Counted from the stretch's first letter, positions 1 to 12,235 are shown. The stretch is 64,000 bases of DNA from Cryptomeria japonica (GCF_030272615.1 NC_081408.1:762840673-762904672); one strand, 5' to 3'. Numbers and translations: made by a program. Notes: a model not told the origin generated them from the sequence alone.

Positions 1-483
1 AGAAATTTATCTTTTACCAGCCATAACTATGTTTCCAAGATTAATTATTTTCATCATCAAGACTCATTTTTATCAAGTTTGTGCATATTTTTGAAGGATT
101 GCAACAGGTTTTTTGAAGTTAATTTATTACTTGCAGGTTGTCTTCAGATTTGTGACCTCCATTGTTGACTGCGGAAGGTGTCCTCAGACATTGTGTGAAA
201 ACACAACCTTTCACACCTTTCCTTAGTCATCATTGATCTGGTATACTCCTTTGCACTTTAGTTTGCATAATTTCTAAGTATAAGGAGGTATTAATGAATT
301 TCATAGAGGGTTTCCACGCCCTGACGTTGTCACATTTTGAATCTAGTTGTTAAGATCTACTAAGAGTGTGGATTATTCTCCTGACTTCATGCTCTAATTA
401 GCTAAAATCTCTAGAAAGTCAGGAATTTTATCAAGAACATTATTTATTTTCCTAAGTCTAACTTCAAGCTTCGTACAGGTGCG
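1..483. other. No gene recognised
   Basis: AT-rich sequence upstream of the first broken ORF. I see no coding frame, no LTR end and no repeat. It may be the leader of the element that carries the ORF at 484-3749, but nothing in it proves that. Confidence 0.5.
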
Positions 484-3400
484 ATGTCAAGGTCTGGATT
501 TAAGGAAAGGAAGGAACTACAGAAGATGCTAGAGACTGGATTTTATCCAGAGCTCAAGATTTCGTCCAAATGGAAGGAGATAACAGATACAAACATGCAT
601 TTCCTAGACCTGAACCAGAGGCGACAACAGATGTTCGAAGTCGGAAATCAGGTTCCTTCCCCAGCATATGCGAACATTATGAAGAGTGGTATTTTTCATG
701 CCGCTGGATTTCCACAATCCATACAATGCAGTGAGTTCATCCTGAAGTGTGCACAGTGTTATGATCCTCTCATGTGAATGATCAAAACTCCTAAGGGCGT
801 TGTTATTGCCTACCTTGTTGAGGATGCTATTGCTGAGGTGTTCGGAATTCCATGCAGAACAGACATGAAGGATGCGACCAAGGATGAATATACAGATAGA
901 TACACGAAGAAGATGGGTGCATGCAAGAAAATGATAAACAAAGAATGGATGATAGAGCCTAGGTCTCATCATTCCAAGGCTCCAAGACACTCATGTGCGT
1001 AGACTTCAAAGAGGAGTATAGTGATTTGATATTCCTACTCAACAAAGTGATGGGAATGCCGCAGGGTGCAATATTCGATGGATGGATGTTCTATTTCATC
1101 CAGGATTGTCTTAGAGGAACATTAGTAATTGGTCTAAGATTATAAGTGACAATCTGGACTTTCACCTGAGGAATGTAGAGCGGTCCAAGTCATTCGCCAT
1201 GACTTCCTACCTAGTATACCTGCTTGCACGATTTGTTTCATACAAAGGATTGATATGCAAAGGTGAAGTCGGGAATGGGCAAGGACAATTCATGAGTCAT
1301 GAATGCTACCCCCAACTAAGCATGTATAAAATTGAAGACTATAAGAGAGTGAATGATGCATTCACTATGTACATCACGCGGATGCTGCAAGGCAGAATCC
1401 ACAGAAGATTATCCAAGGAGGCAATAGAGTTAATAGAGAAATATGGATCATGGCATATTCAGTTTCCCACTTTCACATACCTTAGGATTCATGGGTTTCA
1501 ATCCGAACCCTACAAGCTTCCTAGGTATCCAACCGACAGAATGATCTTGTTGGAAGTAGTGAGACAACTTCTAGAGTTTGATGTCATTCAGAGAGAGAAG
1601 CACAGGACAGGCATGACATTTCCTATTTCAGTTGAGAAGACGTCAAAGGTTTGTCAATCTGCCTCAGCCGCCAACACTGCAAGTGAGGAGCTTCCATTCT
1701 ATCGATTTGCAACATATAAGAAGAGAGAAAGATTTGATCCAGATAAGAAAGTAGGAAGGATTAGGGGAGAGAAGTTCATTCACAAAGTTGACATAGAAGA
1801 TTAATGGGCCAACCTGATGGTCCAAAATGTCAGTGGATTTCATGAGGAAGTGTGGATTTTTCCTCATTCCTGATCAAGTGTTAGATGACAGAGATCATAC
1901 GCATCCACAGTATGAGAGTGAAATGAAGAAAACAATCTTATTGCCTAATTGGTGAGAGTCAGAAGAGATTGACTTGAATGTATTGATGAGAGAGGTCTTG
2001 AGTTTCTCCCGTGCATGGGTAGATGTACAAATGAATAAGTTAGTTGATATGGGTGTTCCCTTCACTTATAAAAGGACGAAGCCGGAAGAGTCTACTTCCG
2101 AGGATGATCAGAGGACTATCAGTGATGTCAGGATTCACGCAAACGAAGAGAGTCAAGCTCCGAATAGAAGGAAGAACACGCCAGGAGAAGTCAGAGTCAA
2201 AGGGAAGAAGATTGAGGAGGTGAAGAAGAAGAAACAGAAGACTATCATTCCTCCACCTATCACTCTTTCACCACCTCTCAGTGTCTCATCAATTAAAGTG
2301 ATTGAAGTAACAAAGCAAAACAAGGAAACCCAACAGTGTTCCAACACAGTGATACTACCAGAGAATATTCAGGAGTTACATGCCACAGCGACATCTGCAC
2401 CTCCAAATGAGAATGATGATCAGTCGGGATCCCCTACTGTCCTTTTGGAAGTTAGTTTGGGAAATGAGATATATGATTTGACCAGGAATAATCCTGACAA
2501 TGATGATGATGTTATCTCGGCATTGAGAGGACTTGATCGAGAAATGCGTCTCGATGATGGCATGGAAATGGCCACTATTCCTGATTGGTTGATGAGAAGT
2601 ATGGAGAAAAGTAAGAAGATGATAGAGGCACAACCTATTGATGACATTGATGACTACCTAGCTAGGAGTGCTAAGGAGAAGGAACCCAAGAGAGCTGAGA
2701 TTTTGTCGCACATAGCTAGAGATGAGACAAGAATGCGAATTGCACAGATTGTTGTTCCTATTGCAGGCGTGACAACAGACATTGCTACTCCTATGGATTT
2801 TATATCACTTTCGTTGCCCTTGGTCGTACGTCCAAAGAGCAAGAGTTTCAAGAGGTTGGTGATAACCTCAAGGCAATTGACGCAAGGTTAGACAGAGAAA
2901 TCGCAAAGAAGGAAAGGTACAGAGAAGAAAATATCCGACTTAGAGAGTATATTGCAAGGATAAGGCGTGAAAATCCCCCTTTATTTCCCCTATTGCAGTT
3001 GACCATGGAATACATTCACACTATGAGGCAGCGAGAGATACACTCTTGGAGGTGGAAAAGTGGATTGAGAGTGCAAGAAAGCAGGCAGATGATTTCCTTA
3101 CTCAGTTTGTCCATGCATATGATAGGACAACCGGGCTCGTGTTTAGAATCCAATATTTGGAGGGAGTTTGGGAAGAATTTTGACATATTCAAGAGAAGAC
3201 TATTCCACGCCTCCAGGCTTGAAGAAGATTCCTCGTTCCACCTTGGTCAGCGAGAACATTGTGCACAGTAGAGACAGATACGATTTCCATGGCTGGTATT
3301 GTTCATTAGCCATGAAGAAATCAACTTATGAGAACGCCCAGTCGAGCTGTATGGAGATGGAGTGATTGATTCAAAAAATTCAGATGAAGATCCTTGCCTC

Positions 3401-3749
3401 GATTGAGGAATTATTGGGTGTTGATGTTAGTGATGCAAGTGGTTTACACATAGCCGAATTAAGAGACAAGATGAAGTTTATGTATTTTTGCCAATTGGAC
3501 TCTTTGAAGAAGAGTCAGATGAATGACTTGGTCTCTCTGTTGATTCATGCTCATAGTTCGCAGAAGCTTATGCCAGATTGGGAGAACACTTTGGATGCTT
3601 GTTCGGATTCATTGGACGTGATTGATTTACAGCAGGATACCTTGCCTACCATTTCCATGGAAGAGTTAGATTCAGTATTGGCTAGATTCTTGGAGTATGC
3701 TAGGAGAGAGAAAGAGAGAGAGAGAGAGATGCGGGGAGGAATCTTCTAG
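484..3749 (+). pseudogene. Broken long ORF of unknown plant repeat family
   Basis: A former ORF of roughly 1000 codons, now in pieces: 484-1002 (one frame, TGA at 775-777), 1199-1804, 1974-2891 and 3366-3749, with frameshifts or stops between. The first piece has an 'SGIFHAAGFP...CYDP' block shared with the ORF at 9874-10197. The middle is basic and Lys-rich (about 2180-2250) and then acidic. The last piece is helical and ends in an Arg/Glu-rich run coded by a GAGA repeat. There is no RT, integrase, zinc knuckle or transposase motif. The shared block, the decay and the lack of introns suggest a transposable-element accessory ORF; the function is unknown. Confidence 0.5.
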
Positions 3750-5139
3750 AAGATTCCCTATTTGATGATTAGGTATCTTTTCATTGGGCCATATGTTGGT
3801 GGTACCATTTTTTATGTAAACCCTAATTAGGGCAATTCTAGGGTTTTGTTGGCATGATCTTGGCCATTGATCTTGGATCAATCTTGGCCATCCATTTTGT
3901 AAGAGACTCTATATATACCTCCTTGTCTCTCATTTGTAAAAGAGAGTTTTTGTAGAATTGTTGGTATATGTTGCAGCTATTTGAATCATAATCATTGTTC
4001 AATTGTTGCTGATTTTGCTCTTCAAGTGTTGTATTTGCATTCATGGTTCTCAATTCCTCCAAGTTAGATTAGAAAGTTCAATTAGAATTTATTTTTCATG
4101 TATGTTAGATTGAGTGAAAGATTTGTTGAATATATTTTGTGGAATCCTTAGTCCGTACCACTAGCCTCTTGCCAATGGTAAGTGCGCCTTGTGTGGTCAA
4201 CTGGAAATTTAAGTAAGCTTAACTTCAACTATTACGCATCCCTTGACAAGCATCAACTTGGATGGTGTCAACCTTTGATGGTGATAGTCTGAAAATCCTT
4301 AAGTATACCTTAGACGATTGCACTAAGCTTGTGTCAATACCTGTTTGTGAGACCTTGCCTAGTTTGATTCCACTAGATCTGTTCATCATTTCCTACATTC
4401 TTAGGCTTAGAATAGATTTCCTGAACCCTATTCCTTTTGCCCATTTTTTAGTAAGAAGTAAATCCAGAGCCATATTGATAAATCCTAAGTTGTCAGTTCA
4501 CCTATTCCGCATCATCATAATTGAAGAAGATAATCCAAACATTTGCGTAAGTCCCCAAGTGAACACAGCAATTCACATCGACCATTGAGTTACCCACAGA
4601 TCAAGACCTAACATGTAGAAACCTTGGAATCATTTTAGTTGATCTCATTCTTAGCATCTAAGGTGATTTTGTTCAAGAGAGGGTAAATTACCTTGGTAAT
4701 TTATTCTGAGATGTTATCTGCATAAAACACACATCAACAAGTCCCAATAGAACCCATAGCTAACTTTTTGTCAGATTAATATATTAATTCATATGAAAGA
4801 TTACAGCATTAAATCCCAGATTTCCAAAAAGCCCAAAGGGCCTAAAGACAAACAATATGAAACTATAACCCTGAGTATGCACAGAAAAGGAAAACCAACT
4901 CCAAAGCCCTCAAAAACTTTCTGGGGTCGGATTGGACATAGAGTTTTACTTAGAAACATTAATCCTTATGAAACCTCATCAAGCTTTCAAAAATATTTTC
5001 AAAGTTTAAAGCTACAGAAATGAAAGCATAGCAGAATTTTTATGAAAGTTTTTATTTTAGTAGAGAAATTTAAAAAACCAACTAAGGGCTTTGAGACGGC
5101 CTCAAAAGGAAAAAACCCCAGCCTAAAACACCTATCTGG
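3750..5139. other. Non-coding; possible promoter or LTR-like stretch
   Basis: No credible gene. It contains a perfect 12-bp palindrome CCCTAATTAGGG at 3821-3832 and a TATA-like run at about 3909-3917, followed by a pyrimidine-rich stretch. This would fit the promoter part of an LTR behind the 484-3749 ORF. I found no second copy in the window, so the LTR reading is only a suggestion. Confidence 0.35.
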
Positions 5140-5950
5140 TTAAGAATCTTCTTCTAGCATTGATGGAGGCTTTGGAGCTTGGCCTCTTCCAGAACCTCTA
5201 CTCGAAGGAAGACCCCTTCCCCGACCAGAATTACGACCTGAGCCTCTGCAACCACCTCACCTGCTCTATTCTGCTTGGGGTTCCTCCGCTTCTATTTTTA
5301 AAGGCAAGACACCATTAAGTCTGGCAAATTCTAGAAGCTCTTCCCCCTTGCCCAAATCTTCCGGATTTTCCCCCAAAAAACGCCATTTCAGGAATCTGAG
5401 GCGCATGCCTACACAGGATCTATGCTTTTGAAGGTCCTTGCCAGTAAGGTCAAGCAGAAAAGGGTAGAATTTGATTAGCTCGTCGGGAACGTTGAAAAGG
5501 AATTCTCTCGCTCGGCCGAGGAGCCCCGGAATCATGTCGCGCCTTGTTAAGAACCTCTTGCAATTCAAGTAGGATGTCATTAGGAAATAGCCTTTTGGTG
5601 AGGGTCCAGACTGCTTGTTTGTCAAGCTTTAGATCCATGAGGGAGGCGACAAACCGAGATGAGATGCTGGTGTTGTCGCGAGGATATTCATCCCTGCTAA
5701 TATGCCCACTGCCAAGGATGAGCTTAATGGCCAGGATAACCGTTGGCTCAAGGAATAGGAGGAGCCTCTTCAGCCTTAGGTCCATGATTTTCCTGAAGGA
5801 GACTTGACAGGTGGAGGCCAAGAGAGAAATGGGAGTGTCCGCACCAAAACATGAGATTGGTCTAGGGTAGACACTCGTAATAAATCCAAACGGCTCCTCA
5901 CCAGACATAGCTTCAAGAATCTGTAGCTCCTTGATTTTCTTTGTGTGCAA
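5140..5950 (-). pseudogene. Unknown plant ORF with RG-rich C-terminus, frameshifted
   Basis: Two overlapping minus-strand frames form one former protein of about 260 residues. The N-terminal part (5950 down to about 5480) holds 'SSRFVASLMDLKL' and 'WTLTKRLFPND'. After a frameshift near 5480 the second frame (to 5266) holds 'FYPFLLDLTGKDLQKH' and 'GKGEELLEFARLNGV'. The same frame then passes stops at 5266-5268 and about 5257 into an RG-rich tail ('GRGRGLPSSRGSGRG') ending at 5140-5142. RG-rich tails often bind nucleic acid, so a gag-like or RNA-binding role is possible. I do not recognise the family; decay suggests a repeat-borne ORF. Confidence 0.45.
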
Positions 5951-6036
5951 TCGCAGAGATAAACTAGTTGATAATCGAGGGTCTATAGCAACTTAACCTG
6001 TTTTGTATGCGATTGCAGAGATAAACTAGTTGATAA
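5948..6036. repeat. 27-bp direct repeat, 62 bp apart
   Basis: The block CGCAGAGATAAACTAGTTG and flanking bases occur at 5948-5974 and again at 6010-6036 with two differences. They lie just upstream of the minus-strand ORF at 5140-5950. Confidence 0.7.
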
Positions 6037-6679
6037 ACTTGCAGAGGAAGCTGAATAAAGGCTAGAAGGCACTTTCTTCGACATGCATTAATGAGAAATG
6101 TCTTGCAATGAATTCGCCTGCAAAGGTGGCGAAGGATATCTGTCTCTAATCATGCCAAATCTCCCGGCTAAAGAGTTAATCTCTATCCCAAAAGCAAATT
6201 ATCTAAATTATCTATATAAAAAATAAATATAAAAAAGCAACCGTACCTTAAAAAAATTATCTAACTATTTAATGGTGGAAAGATAGTAGCAGTTTGTAAT
6301 AGCATTTTATAAAATAGGGAGTGGACCCAAATAGAACCCACAGCTAAATTATCTTTAAAAACAATAAAATTAAGAAAAGCGGCCATACCTAGGGTGTCTA
6401 AAGGTGTACTATATAATTTATTAATTTGTAATGTAAAATGATCAAAATATTCTTAGTTTATCACAAATGGCTTTCACCACAAAACAGCAAAGAAGAAAAT
6501 AAATACTTGAAAACATAAGAGGAACACATACAGTGACCATTCTTTGTAATACAAATAATGGGAAAAAGCCACACATATTATCAGGCTGCCAAGGTTTTCT
6601 GAGTAGAGAATCTCAATAAATATCATTACAAGGAAATGAAGCTTGCCTTGAGTTGATCATCTTCCAGCACATTCATTAG

Positions 6680-6848
6680 TCATGGAATTGGCTTCAAACC
6701 AGCAAGGTCTGATGAGCTCCCGACACCGGCAGCATCTGATAAGAAGAGTAGAAATGGCCCTGAAGCCCTGCACACAGCAACAATTGGCAACATTTGATCA
6801 GTAACATCTACCCACAACCATGGGGCTTGGTCAATATAAGATTTATCA
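6680..6848 (-). CDS. Probable terminal exon of an unrecognised host gene
   Basis: A minus-strand reading frame of 55 codons is preceded by a good acceptor (CTTTACAG, reverse complement of 6849-6856) and ends in TGA at 6680-6682. The peptide starts 'DKSYIDQAPWLWVDVTDQ' and ends 'SSSDLAGLKPIP'. The pyrimidine-rich acceptor, the intact frame and the AT-rich, UTR-like sequence beyond the stop suggest a real spliced gene rather than transposon debris. I do not recognise the family. Upstream exons should lie to the right but none can be named. The exon could also belong to a decayed gene copy. Confidence 0.4.
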
Positions 6849-7995
6849 CTGTAAAGGGAAAGAAAATGGTTAAGAAGTAGACAACCGTGTGGATGACCTG
6901 CTCTTGATCAAACCTACAGTATGTGTAAGGGTCTCTTTATAACTCCCTAATTGCAGAAAAGCACAGTCAATATTTGGATGACCCAGTAACTGGCCACAAC
7001 TAAAAATGATTAATTAAAATAGAAAATATTAACCAACAAAATTTACAATTTATTATAACATTAAAAAAACAAGTCACTGACATGGTTTTAAGTATGTTAT
7101 ATTCTCAAGGTAGTGACATGGGCAGTATCACCTGTCTTAGACTTTAGAATTAATGCCTCAGAACAATGTAAATCTATCATAATGCAGACAAAGTTTTACA
7201 CAAGATTATTACCTATAATATAAGAATTCCATTTCATTGACATTAAACTCTTTAAGTAAAAATGAACTGACTATAAGCCGATAATTTATAGTGCTAATAA
7301 ACAAATTAGATTCACAATCTGAGCACAAAGGAATTCACTAAAATGCTAAGTTAAAATTAGAACATGCAACTCGTAATTAAAATACAACCATTAAATTTTT
7401 AAAAACCAAAGGCTGGCTCTCAGCTAATAGATCATGCTAGTCAAACTAAATTGGGTTCCAAACCATTAGAATTGAATACATTAGATAATCAGTAAATCCC
7501 AAACAAGATAACAACTCATACACTATTGTAATTAAGTGTTCACTTTACAAGCCAAAGTTAGACTGCATAGTCTATGATTAAATAGTTCCTGCAAAGGCTA
7601 ATGTTTCAGTACACTTGAGCAAGAGGCACCCAAGGCCAGTTCATTGGAAAGAGGTAAGCCCAGTGATGAGTCTCATAACAATAATCATTATACTATGTTG
7701 CTGGTTCGGGTACACATACAGGTATGCTGGTACGGCAAAAAAATTGTGTGTGTGTGGGGGGGGGGAGGGTGGGTGGTGAAGTGTGTGTTGCACATGTGTG
7801 AGCATGTAAATACATTTGATAGTATAATTACTTCATCATTGATCAATGGTAGTGGTAGTTCAAATTTTCAATATTATATCTTATATCATATATCATATAA
7901 GTCTACGACAACTAAAACGAAAATCATTACAATTACAGAATTCAAAAATTAAAACAAATATAACAAAAAAATTGTATAATCGTCTTCAACCTTCA
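6849..7995. other. AT-rich spacer or intron
   Basis: No coding frame with recognisable content. It contains a TG run leading into a poly-G stretch near 7745-7775. It could be intron of the gene ending at 6680 or simple spacer. Confidence 0.5.
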
Positions 7996-7999
7996 TCAA

Positions 8000-8703
8000 T
8001 CATCAAGAGGATCTAGATCATGGTCATCATTTGGTTCAACATCATATGAACCACAAGTAAATGCAATGCCACTCCCACAAGGTGCATCATGTGTAAGAGT
8101 CTCGTCATCATCATCATCATCATCATCATCATCTATAGTGACTCTAACAAACTCTACAATAGATGCATCCAAGTTGGTACACTCAGGGGCTACGTCCAAA
8201 TGCTTCGTTGCCCCTTCCTTGTAATGATCTTGCTTATATGCTAGACAATGCAAGTTGGAATGGACATAAACCAAGTCTTCTTCTCCTTTTGCAGCCAACC
8301 AATCATGCTTCACTGGGCTGATAAAGGAGTATATGCCCCAATTCCATTCAGCCAAAGAATGGTTTGCAACCCATTGAAATTGTAGAGAAAACCACCACAA
8401 CATAAAAAATAAATTAAAGAATGGTAAGTACTAAAGTCTACAATACAAATGTCGAAAAATAAAAAATACTTGTGATAGAATCTTGATTGCAAGAGGCTAG
8501 AGGAACAAATAATCTTGCCCATGGAGGTACCACCATTTATGAGCATCTTCTTTGTATTGGTCTTGAAGAACACAAATACTATGATCTCGTATTGAGATGA
8601 ACTTGTCAAACTCTTTCCTAACATTATCCACCACTTCTACATCTGAGAAGAGTCTTTGAATGCCTGTTGCAGTGGATTTGGTCACGCCCTTTCTAAATTT
8701 CAT
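8000..8703 (-). pseudogene. hAT transposase C-terminal remnant
   Basis: Two minus-strand segments match the end of plant hAT transposases. The upstream one (8703-8470) has 'EVVDNVRKEFDKF' and 'WWYLHG'. The downstream one (about 8370-7998) has 'LAEWNWGIYSFI' and 'EDLVYVHSNL', the hAT C-terminal dimerisation signature. In the family the Trp block normally reads like CERNWS; here Cys and Arg are gone. A GT donor at 8469-8468 suggests an intron between the segments. The tail has a ten-Asp run coded by the repeat at 8105-8134. The catalytic N-terminal two thirds are absent. Confidence 0.75.
8105..8134. repeat. TCA trinucleotide microsatellite
   Basis: About ten TCA units in a row. On the minus strand they code the poly-aspartate run in the hAT remnant. 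Confidence 0.9.
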
Positions 8704-8841
8704 TTACCCATTAAGTGAAAAGGTTTAAGTCCCTAGCAGTCTTACCGAGTCTTTCCACGCCTCTAAAAATCCACTAAGTCTTGTCAAATTAGGAAACATT
8801 TAAAGTCTTTTACAAAATTTCAGCCTTTAAGGGTGATTCTG

Positions 8842-9390
8842 AAACTGTCATTGGGCCCGACAGGGTTTTTATAACCCATTCAGTACCTAACAAAGTCTTT
8901 AGCATTCACTTTTGTCCACCCCAAAAGTATTTCCCTTAAAAAACTGTTTAGAGTCTCTCTTATGTTGGATCGTGCTTTGGTTTCCAAAATGTCCCTTTTT
9001 CAAAGTCTTTAGAAGTGTGGACTTCAATTCTTTTGCTAGCAGCTTGAAGACTTAGTTTCAAAACCATTGTTGGAACCCGACAAGGTTTTCACAACCTTGT
9101 CAAAGTCTAATCCCTAATTCAATACTTTCATGAAACTTCTGCCTTTCAAAAGGAAAGATGTTTGTTGAAGAAAGTGAGTTTCGAAACTCTTTGTGAAGCC
9201 CGACAAGGTTTTCACAACCTTGTCGGAGCCCAACATCAAACTCACAACCATGCTTCATAAGTAAAAGATTGCAAAGTCTTGTCAAAGAGAAAGAAGAAAA
9301 GAAAGCAAGGAGGGGATAATATAAGGTTCTGAAACCTCTGTAGAGCCCCAACATGGTTTCAACAACCTCTCAAAAGGTCATTTCTCTTTA
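8842..9390. repeat. Dispersed repeat with a perfect 9-bp hairpin
   Basis: A motif of about 45 bp recurs four times, near 8842, 9065, 9185 and 9328. Its core is GACAAGGTT-TTCAC-AACCTTGTC, a perfect 9-bp stem with a 5-base loop, intact at 9080-9102 and 9202-9224 and decayed in the outer copies. Each copy is preceded by a variant of 'CCATTGTTGGAACCC'. Function unknown. Confidence 0.7.
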
Positions 9391-9873
9391 TTTCAAACTC
9401 TGTTTTCAACGCTACGCCAAAAGAGGCCACCTACCTAGCATTGAATGTTGTCAGAGCCAAAAGGAAAATTAATGCTAAGGCATTATAAAGGAAAGGTAAC
9501 TCAAAGCAAGTCATTTTACAGGTGTTTGAGTAATAATTTTGCAGAGGGTTTGAGAACAAAGAACAGAACTACAAAACAGAAGAAATTGGCCATGCCAGCA
9601 CAAGATTTCACACAAAGGGTACTCAAATAGCAGCAAACTAGTAAGTTATAGTTCTCCCAGCTCTGTAGTCACGGTCTTTGTTCAAAATGAACATTTTTCA
9701 CACAAATTCAACGGTGAAAGTTGTGCTCCCCTACCATCACTCTGCCAATTTTTTCCCAAGGCACAATTTTGAGCTAAAATTCAATCAAAATGAAGTACTA
9801 ATATCTTGGCTATGAACACCTATCAGGCCTAACAATACATTGCCAAAAACTGGCTAGACTAGGGCACGTAAAC
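9391..9873. other. No gene recognised
   Basis: Spacer between the hairpin repeats and the short ORF at 9874. A reading frame open upstream of 9874 shows that the ORF fragment may begin near 9795. Confidence 0.4.
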
Positions 9874-10197
9874 TTGGCTGAATTCTGGGAGAGGCTGAAT
9901 AGGGAAAACAAAACTCCCATCACTCAAAGGATGGTTGAGAGTGGTCTAATACAAGCGGTTCATTTCCCAGTAGCTGTGCAAAGCCCAGACCTATTATTGG
10001 AATGCATAAATCATTATGACCCTGATACTACACAGATTAGGACCAATGATAACGATTCACTCATCACCCTTGATAGGGAAACTGTCTATGGATGTTTCCG
10101 CCTTCCAGAAAGAGTTGTAGAGCAGCTATCTGATTACATTGCCGACAAGCTCACAAACCTCAAGTTGCGGATTTGGATGCTACGGCTGTGGGAGTAG
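9874..10197 (+). pseudogene. Fragment related to the 484-3749 ORF
   Basis: This 107-codon frame contains 'VESGLIQAVHFPVAVQSPD', 'LLLECINHYDPDT' and 'VYGCFRLPE'. These line up, in the same order and spacing, with 'MKSGIFHAAGFPQSIQC', 'ILKCAQCYDP' and 'IAEVFGIP' near 654-870. It is thus a diverged second copy of the same unknown family. Only the first domain is present; the frame ends at 10195-10197. The translation is open a little upstream without an ATG. Confidence 0.55.
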
Positions 10198-10585
10198 ATT
10201 GTCCACGAGCTCACAAACCCCAATTTGTGAATTTTGGGTGCTATAGCTATGGAGGCTAGTAAAGGAAGTAGGTGGGAATGATAGTAGGGAGGTCCATGAT
10301 GCAATGAAGAAGATTTTGCTTGATATTTGTCAGTCATTAGACTCAAAAAAGTCTTTGGCATAGCTCAATCTCTGTCATGTGTGTCAATGCTTCCAGTGCT
10401 GATTGGTACATACATGCTCTATGAGGATATAGACACTCTTCAAGATTTGGCTAAAGTGCATGTGGATTGCATCGTTGATCACCTTCACACTTTTGAAGAG
10501 CCATATCAAGCTCTTTAAATGTCTGGAGATGCTGGACAATGTCCTTCCTTTTGATCTTATGATGACCAATGCTGAGTGTTGTGAG

Positions 10586-10915
10586 GAGGGCGCAACCAAA
10601 TAAGGCCAAAGTGTTAAATAATGTTTTCACAGGTGGCAGTGTTGGCTAAGTTAAAATTAAGCTCCTTTCATTCTATTTGCTGTTTTTCCAGTCTGTGTGA
10701 TGGAAGGTAATGGAGGAAGAATTTTTTTTGGCCGGTTTCAGACATCAGATGAGGGCACAACCAAATAAAGCCGAAGTGTTAAATAATGTTTTCACAGGTG
10801 GCAGTGTTGGATAAGTTAAAATTAAGCTCCTTTCATTCTATTTGCTGTTATTCCAGTCTGTATGATGGAAGGTAATGGAGGAAGAATTTTATTTTGCCAG
10901 TTTCAGACATTAGAT
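10586..10915. repeat. Tandem duplication, 165-bp unit
   Basis: 10586-10750 and 10751-10915 are near-identical direct copies differing by scattered substitutions. Each starts GAGGGC(G/A)CAACCAAATAA and ends in GACAT(C/T)AGAT. There is no ORF across the join. Confidence 0.9.
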
Positions 10916-11126
10916 GATTTTATGGTCATATTACCCACTTATACTTGTAAAAACACAACAGGCTATGTGGGTTTAAAATCCTTCTTCCTTTGTAATTGCA
11001 TGGTGATAAAGGTACGATAATCTACTTTTACTATGGATTGGACCCAGTGATCTTCACATTGCCGACATTCAGGCTTTTGTGCTCTTTTTTTCGCAGCCCC
11101 TGGATGCCTAACTAAGGTCCTATAAG

Positions 11127-11146
11127 ATATATATATATATATATAT
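11127..11146. repeat. TA microsatellite
   Basis: Uninterrupted AT/TA dinucleotide run in a non-coding stretch. Confidence 0.9.
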
Positions 11147-11271
11147 GTATACCAATTTTAACAAGTTCGTAACTCCAGCAGACATCTGGTGTAACAATTA
11201 TTGAAAGCTTTGAGGTATGAACAATCTTTAACAATTCTTAAGAATGAAATTCAAAGAAATATATTCCACTT

Positions 11272-11683
11272 GTCAGGTGCAAATTTCAGTGGCAATAGTA
11301 AGCCAACTTAAGAAACTAGGAGAAAAAACTCAAGAATCCCAAGGTGTGTCAGCCCGAGCAAGGCCAGTTTTCAACTTTGATGGCTTGGCACTTGATAACA
11401 GAGAAAAAGTACCTACAAGTTGCTCGTTTGTATCTCTGCCCCTCACTCGTATATGTAACCGGTTGTCAGGTGCAAGTCTTAGTGGCAACAGTAAGCCAAC
11501 TTTAAGACACTAGGAGAGTATCACAAAAACTCAAGAGTCTCAAGGTATGTCAGTGCCCAAGTCGAGCTGACTCTACTTAGATGTGTTAGAACTTAGAAAC
11601 TGATAAAAGGGAAAAAGTACCTAAAAGCTGCACATTTGTGTCTCTTTTCCTCATTCTAACATCTAGATTCCTGTTCTCCAGCA
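11272..11683. repeat. Diverged tandem duplication, about 192-bp unit
   Basis: GTCAGGTGCAA followed by an 'AGTGGCAA(T/C)AGTAAGCCAACTT' block begins both at 11272 and at 11464. Both units contain 'AACTCAAGA(A/G)TC' and 'AAAAGTACCTA' at the same offsets. The second copy is more diverged and slightly longer. Confidence 0.75.
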
Positions 11684-11917
11684 CCCACAAGAGAGAAACA
11701 CTGTTTTCTAGCAGTTTTGGGTAACGTTAATTTTTCGTGATTTGAAACGATATTGTCCTGTCCCTCATTCTATTAAGAGTTCTATTTTGCCACCCACAAT
11801 ACGAAAACAGTATTTATTTAGACAAATTTTGGGTGATTTGAAATGATATTTGACCTATTAATTTGCCAAAAAGCAGCGATCTTTCTCACCGAGTCTGGGC
11901 CTGCCAAATGCAAACTG

Positions 11918-12001
11918 AAGCCCAAATCTCACTACTATGGTAAAATCTATACCAATGCCAAGGCCAAGTCTCACAGCTATGGTAAAATCTATGCCAAGGT
12001 T
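11918..12001. repeat. Two 42-bp tandem units
   Basis: 11918-11959 and 11960-12001 share the core CTATGGTAAAATCTAT and flanking bases, with about eight differences. Confidence 0.8.
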
Positions 12002-12235
12002 TATATTTCGAGTCCGAACCTCACAACTTCAAACCGGCACAGTGAGTGTCCACGTGTAGACCATTCGGCCTTGTCAAGCATAAGTTTTTGTGAATACTAA
12101 TCATGAAAGATAGGCAATTGAAAAAATGACTCTATATAACATCTAATAGATATATATGGATTGGGTATGGAAGCAATGCTATGCTTTTAATAAATGTAAA
12201 TGGAAGGGGGCAGAGCAAGGTGAAAAGGAGTGTAC

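Noticed and set aside
2153-2851. Minus-strand ORFs of 64-85 codons
   Set aside because: Antisense shadows of the plus-strand ORF at 1974-2891.
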